Shown in pieces: positions 5,152 through 5,454 of a stretch of DNA of 5,454 bases. How positions within the stretch are numbered: the stretch's first letter is position 1; each line of letters opens with the position of its first letter. The position numbers and the translations under genes were made by a program. Source of the DNA: Thermanaerothrix sp034436175 (lineage in GTDB: Bacteria; Chloroflexota; Anaerolineae; Anaerolineales; Anaerolineaceae); the NCBI GenBank assembly GCA_964427505.1, contig CAYRUO010000055.1, positions 1 through 5,454 of the forward strand, read 5' to 3'. The notes under the pieces were generated by a model, which saw only the letters and a program-made list of their open reading frames with translations, was not told where the DNA came from and did not search any database.

Positions 5152-5454
5152 ATGGAGATTTTTAACGTCGGCATTTTAGAGTTAGCCCTAATCCTGTTAC
5201 TGGCGTTCATCCTGCTCGGCCCGCAGGGCATGGTCAAGACCGGGCGCGAGTTAGGACGGCTGGTGCGGCGCATCCTGCACTCCCCGCTGTGGGCTTCCCT
5301 GCGCCAGGTCGAGCGCGAAGTGCGCGAGATGCCCACGCGCCTCATCCGCGAGGCCGGGCTGGAAGAATTGGAACAGGAACTCCAGCGCCCCGGTGAGAGC
5401 ATCCTTCCCCCCACCGCGCCGCGCCCCGCACCGCCGACGCCGCCCGCAGCGGAT
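5152..5454 (+). CDS. TatA/TatB-family twin-arginine translocase subunit (3' end outside the window)
   Basis: The frame from ATG 5152 is open to the end of the window, giving 101 residues. The product has the hallmark layout of the TatA/B (Hcf106) family, which forms the receptor or pore for exporting folded proteins with twin-arginine signals. There is a short N-terminus with an acidic residue at the membrane edge (Glu10), one transmembrane helix (about 6-22, VGILELALILLLAFILL) and a Gly-Pro hinge LLGPQ (21-25). An amphipathic basic helix (GRELGRLVRRIL) follows, then a charged helix (RQVEREVREM...LEELEQELQ) and a proline-rich tail from about 80. The LGPQ hinge and long charged helix resemble TatB (LGPQRL in E. 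coli) more than TatA (FGPKKL), so TatB-like is my preference. The start is supported by AAAGGG at 5141-5146, 5 nt upstream, and the promoter at 5118-5126. tatC may follow outside the window. Confidence 0.85.
   Translation, partial: MEIFNVGILELALILLLAFILLGPQGMVKTGRELGRLVRRILHSPLWASLRQVEREVREMPTRLIREAGLEELEQELQRPGESILPPTAPRPAPPTPPAAD

Noticed and set aside
5046..5414. A 122-codon minus-strand open frame at the right edge
   Set aside because: It is antisense to the TatB-like gene, whose membrane helix, hinge and promoter identify the real strand; the shadow is Arg/Ser-rich.
1..5454. CRISPR array, insertion sequence, prophage or defence island
   Set aside because: No regularly spaced direct repeats, transposase, integrase or terminal repeats are visible; HerA here is paired with NurA, which points to repair and not to the known HerA-based defence systems.

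Overview
The window is GC-rich bacterial DNA. The gene content (nurA and herA encoded together, plus a Tat component) and the GC-rich hairpin-filled intergenic DNA would suit a Chloroflexota (Anaerolineae-like) genome. That assignment is an inference from style; no rRNA or marker gene is present to test it.

Layout. Positions 2-265 hold the 3' end of an unrecognised plus-strand gene, closed by an intrinsic terminator whose stem overlaps its stop codon. Positions 266-1377 hold no convincing gene. The left part of this gap (about 400-820) carries a dense set of DnaA-box sequences: three perfect TTATCCACA/TGTGGATAA boxes and five with one mismatch. They are partly phased at about 20-21 bp, partly 11 bp apart and partly inverted, with an AT-rich stretch at 801-820. 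This is a strong candidate for a chromosomal replication origin (oriC). The right part (about 900-1377) is non-coding and full of short inverted repeats.

Positions 1378-5013 hold three minus-strand genes, read right to left: nurA (nuclease), a 210-residue protein that looks like a stand-alone HAS-barrel protein, and herA (hexameric DNA-translocating ATPase). The last two are 12 bp apart with a Shine-Dalgarno in the gap; nurA is 78 bp upstream. Together they would form a DNA-end resection motor and nuclease, with the middle protein a likely adaptor. At the right edge, divergent from nurA, a TatA/TatB-family gene begins at 5152 behind an extended -10 promoter and runs off the window.

The points most worth a second look are the oriC candidate and its phased box array, the uncharacterised HAS-like third gene between nurA and herA, and the structured non-coding block between the origin and herA.
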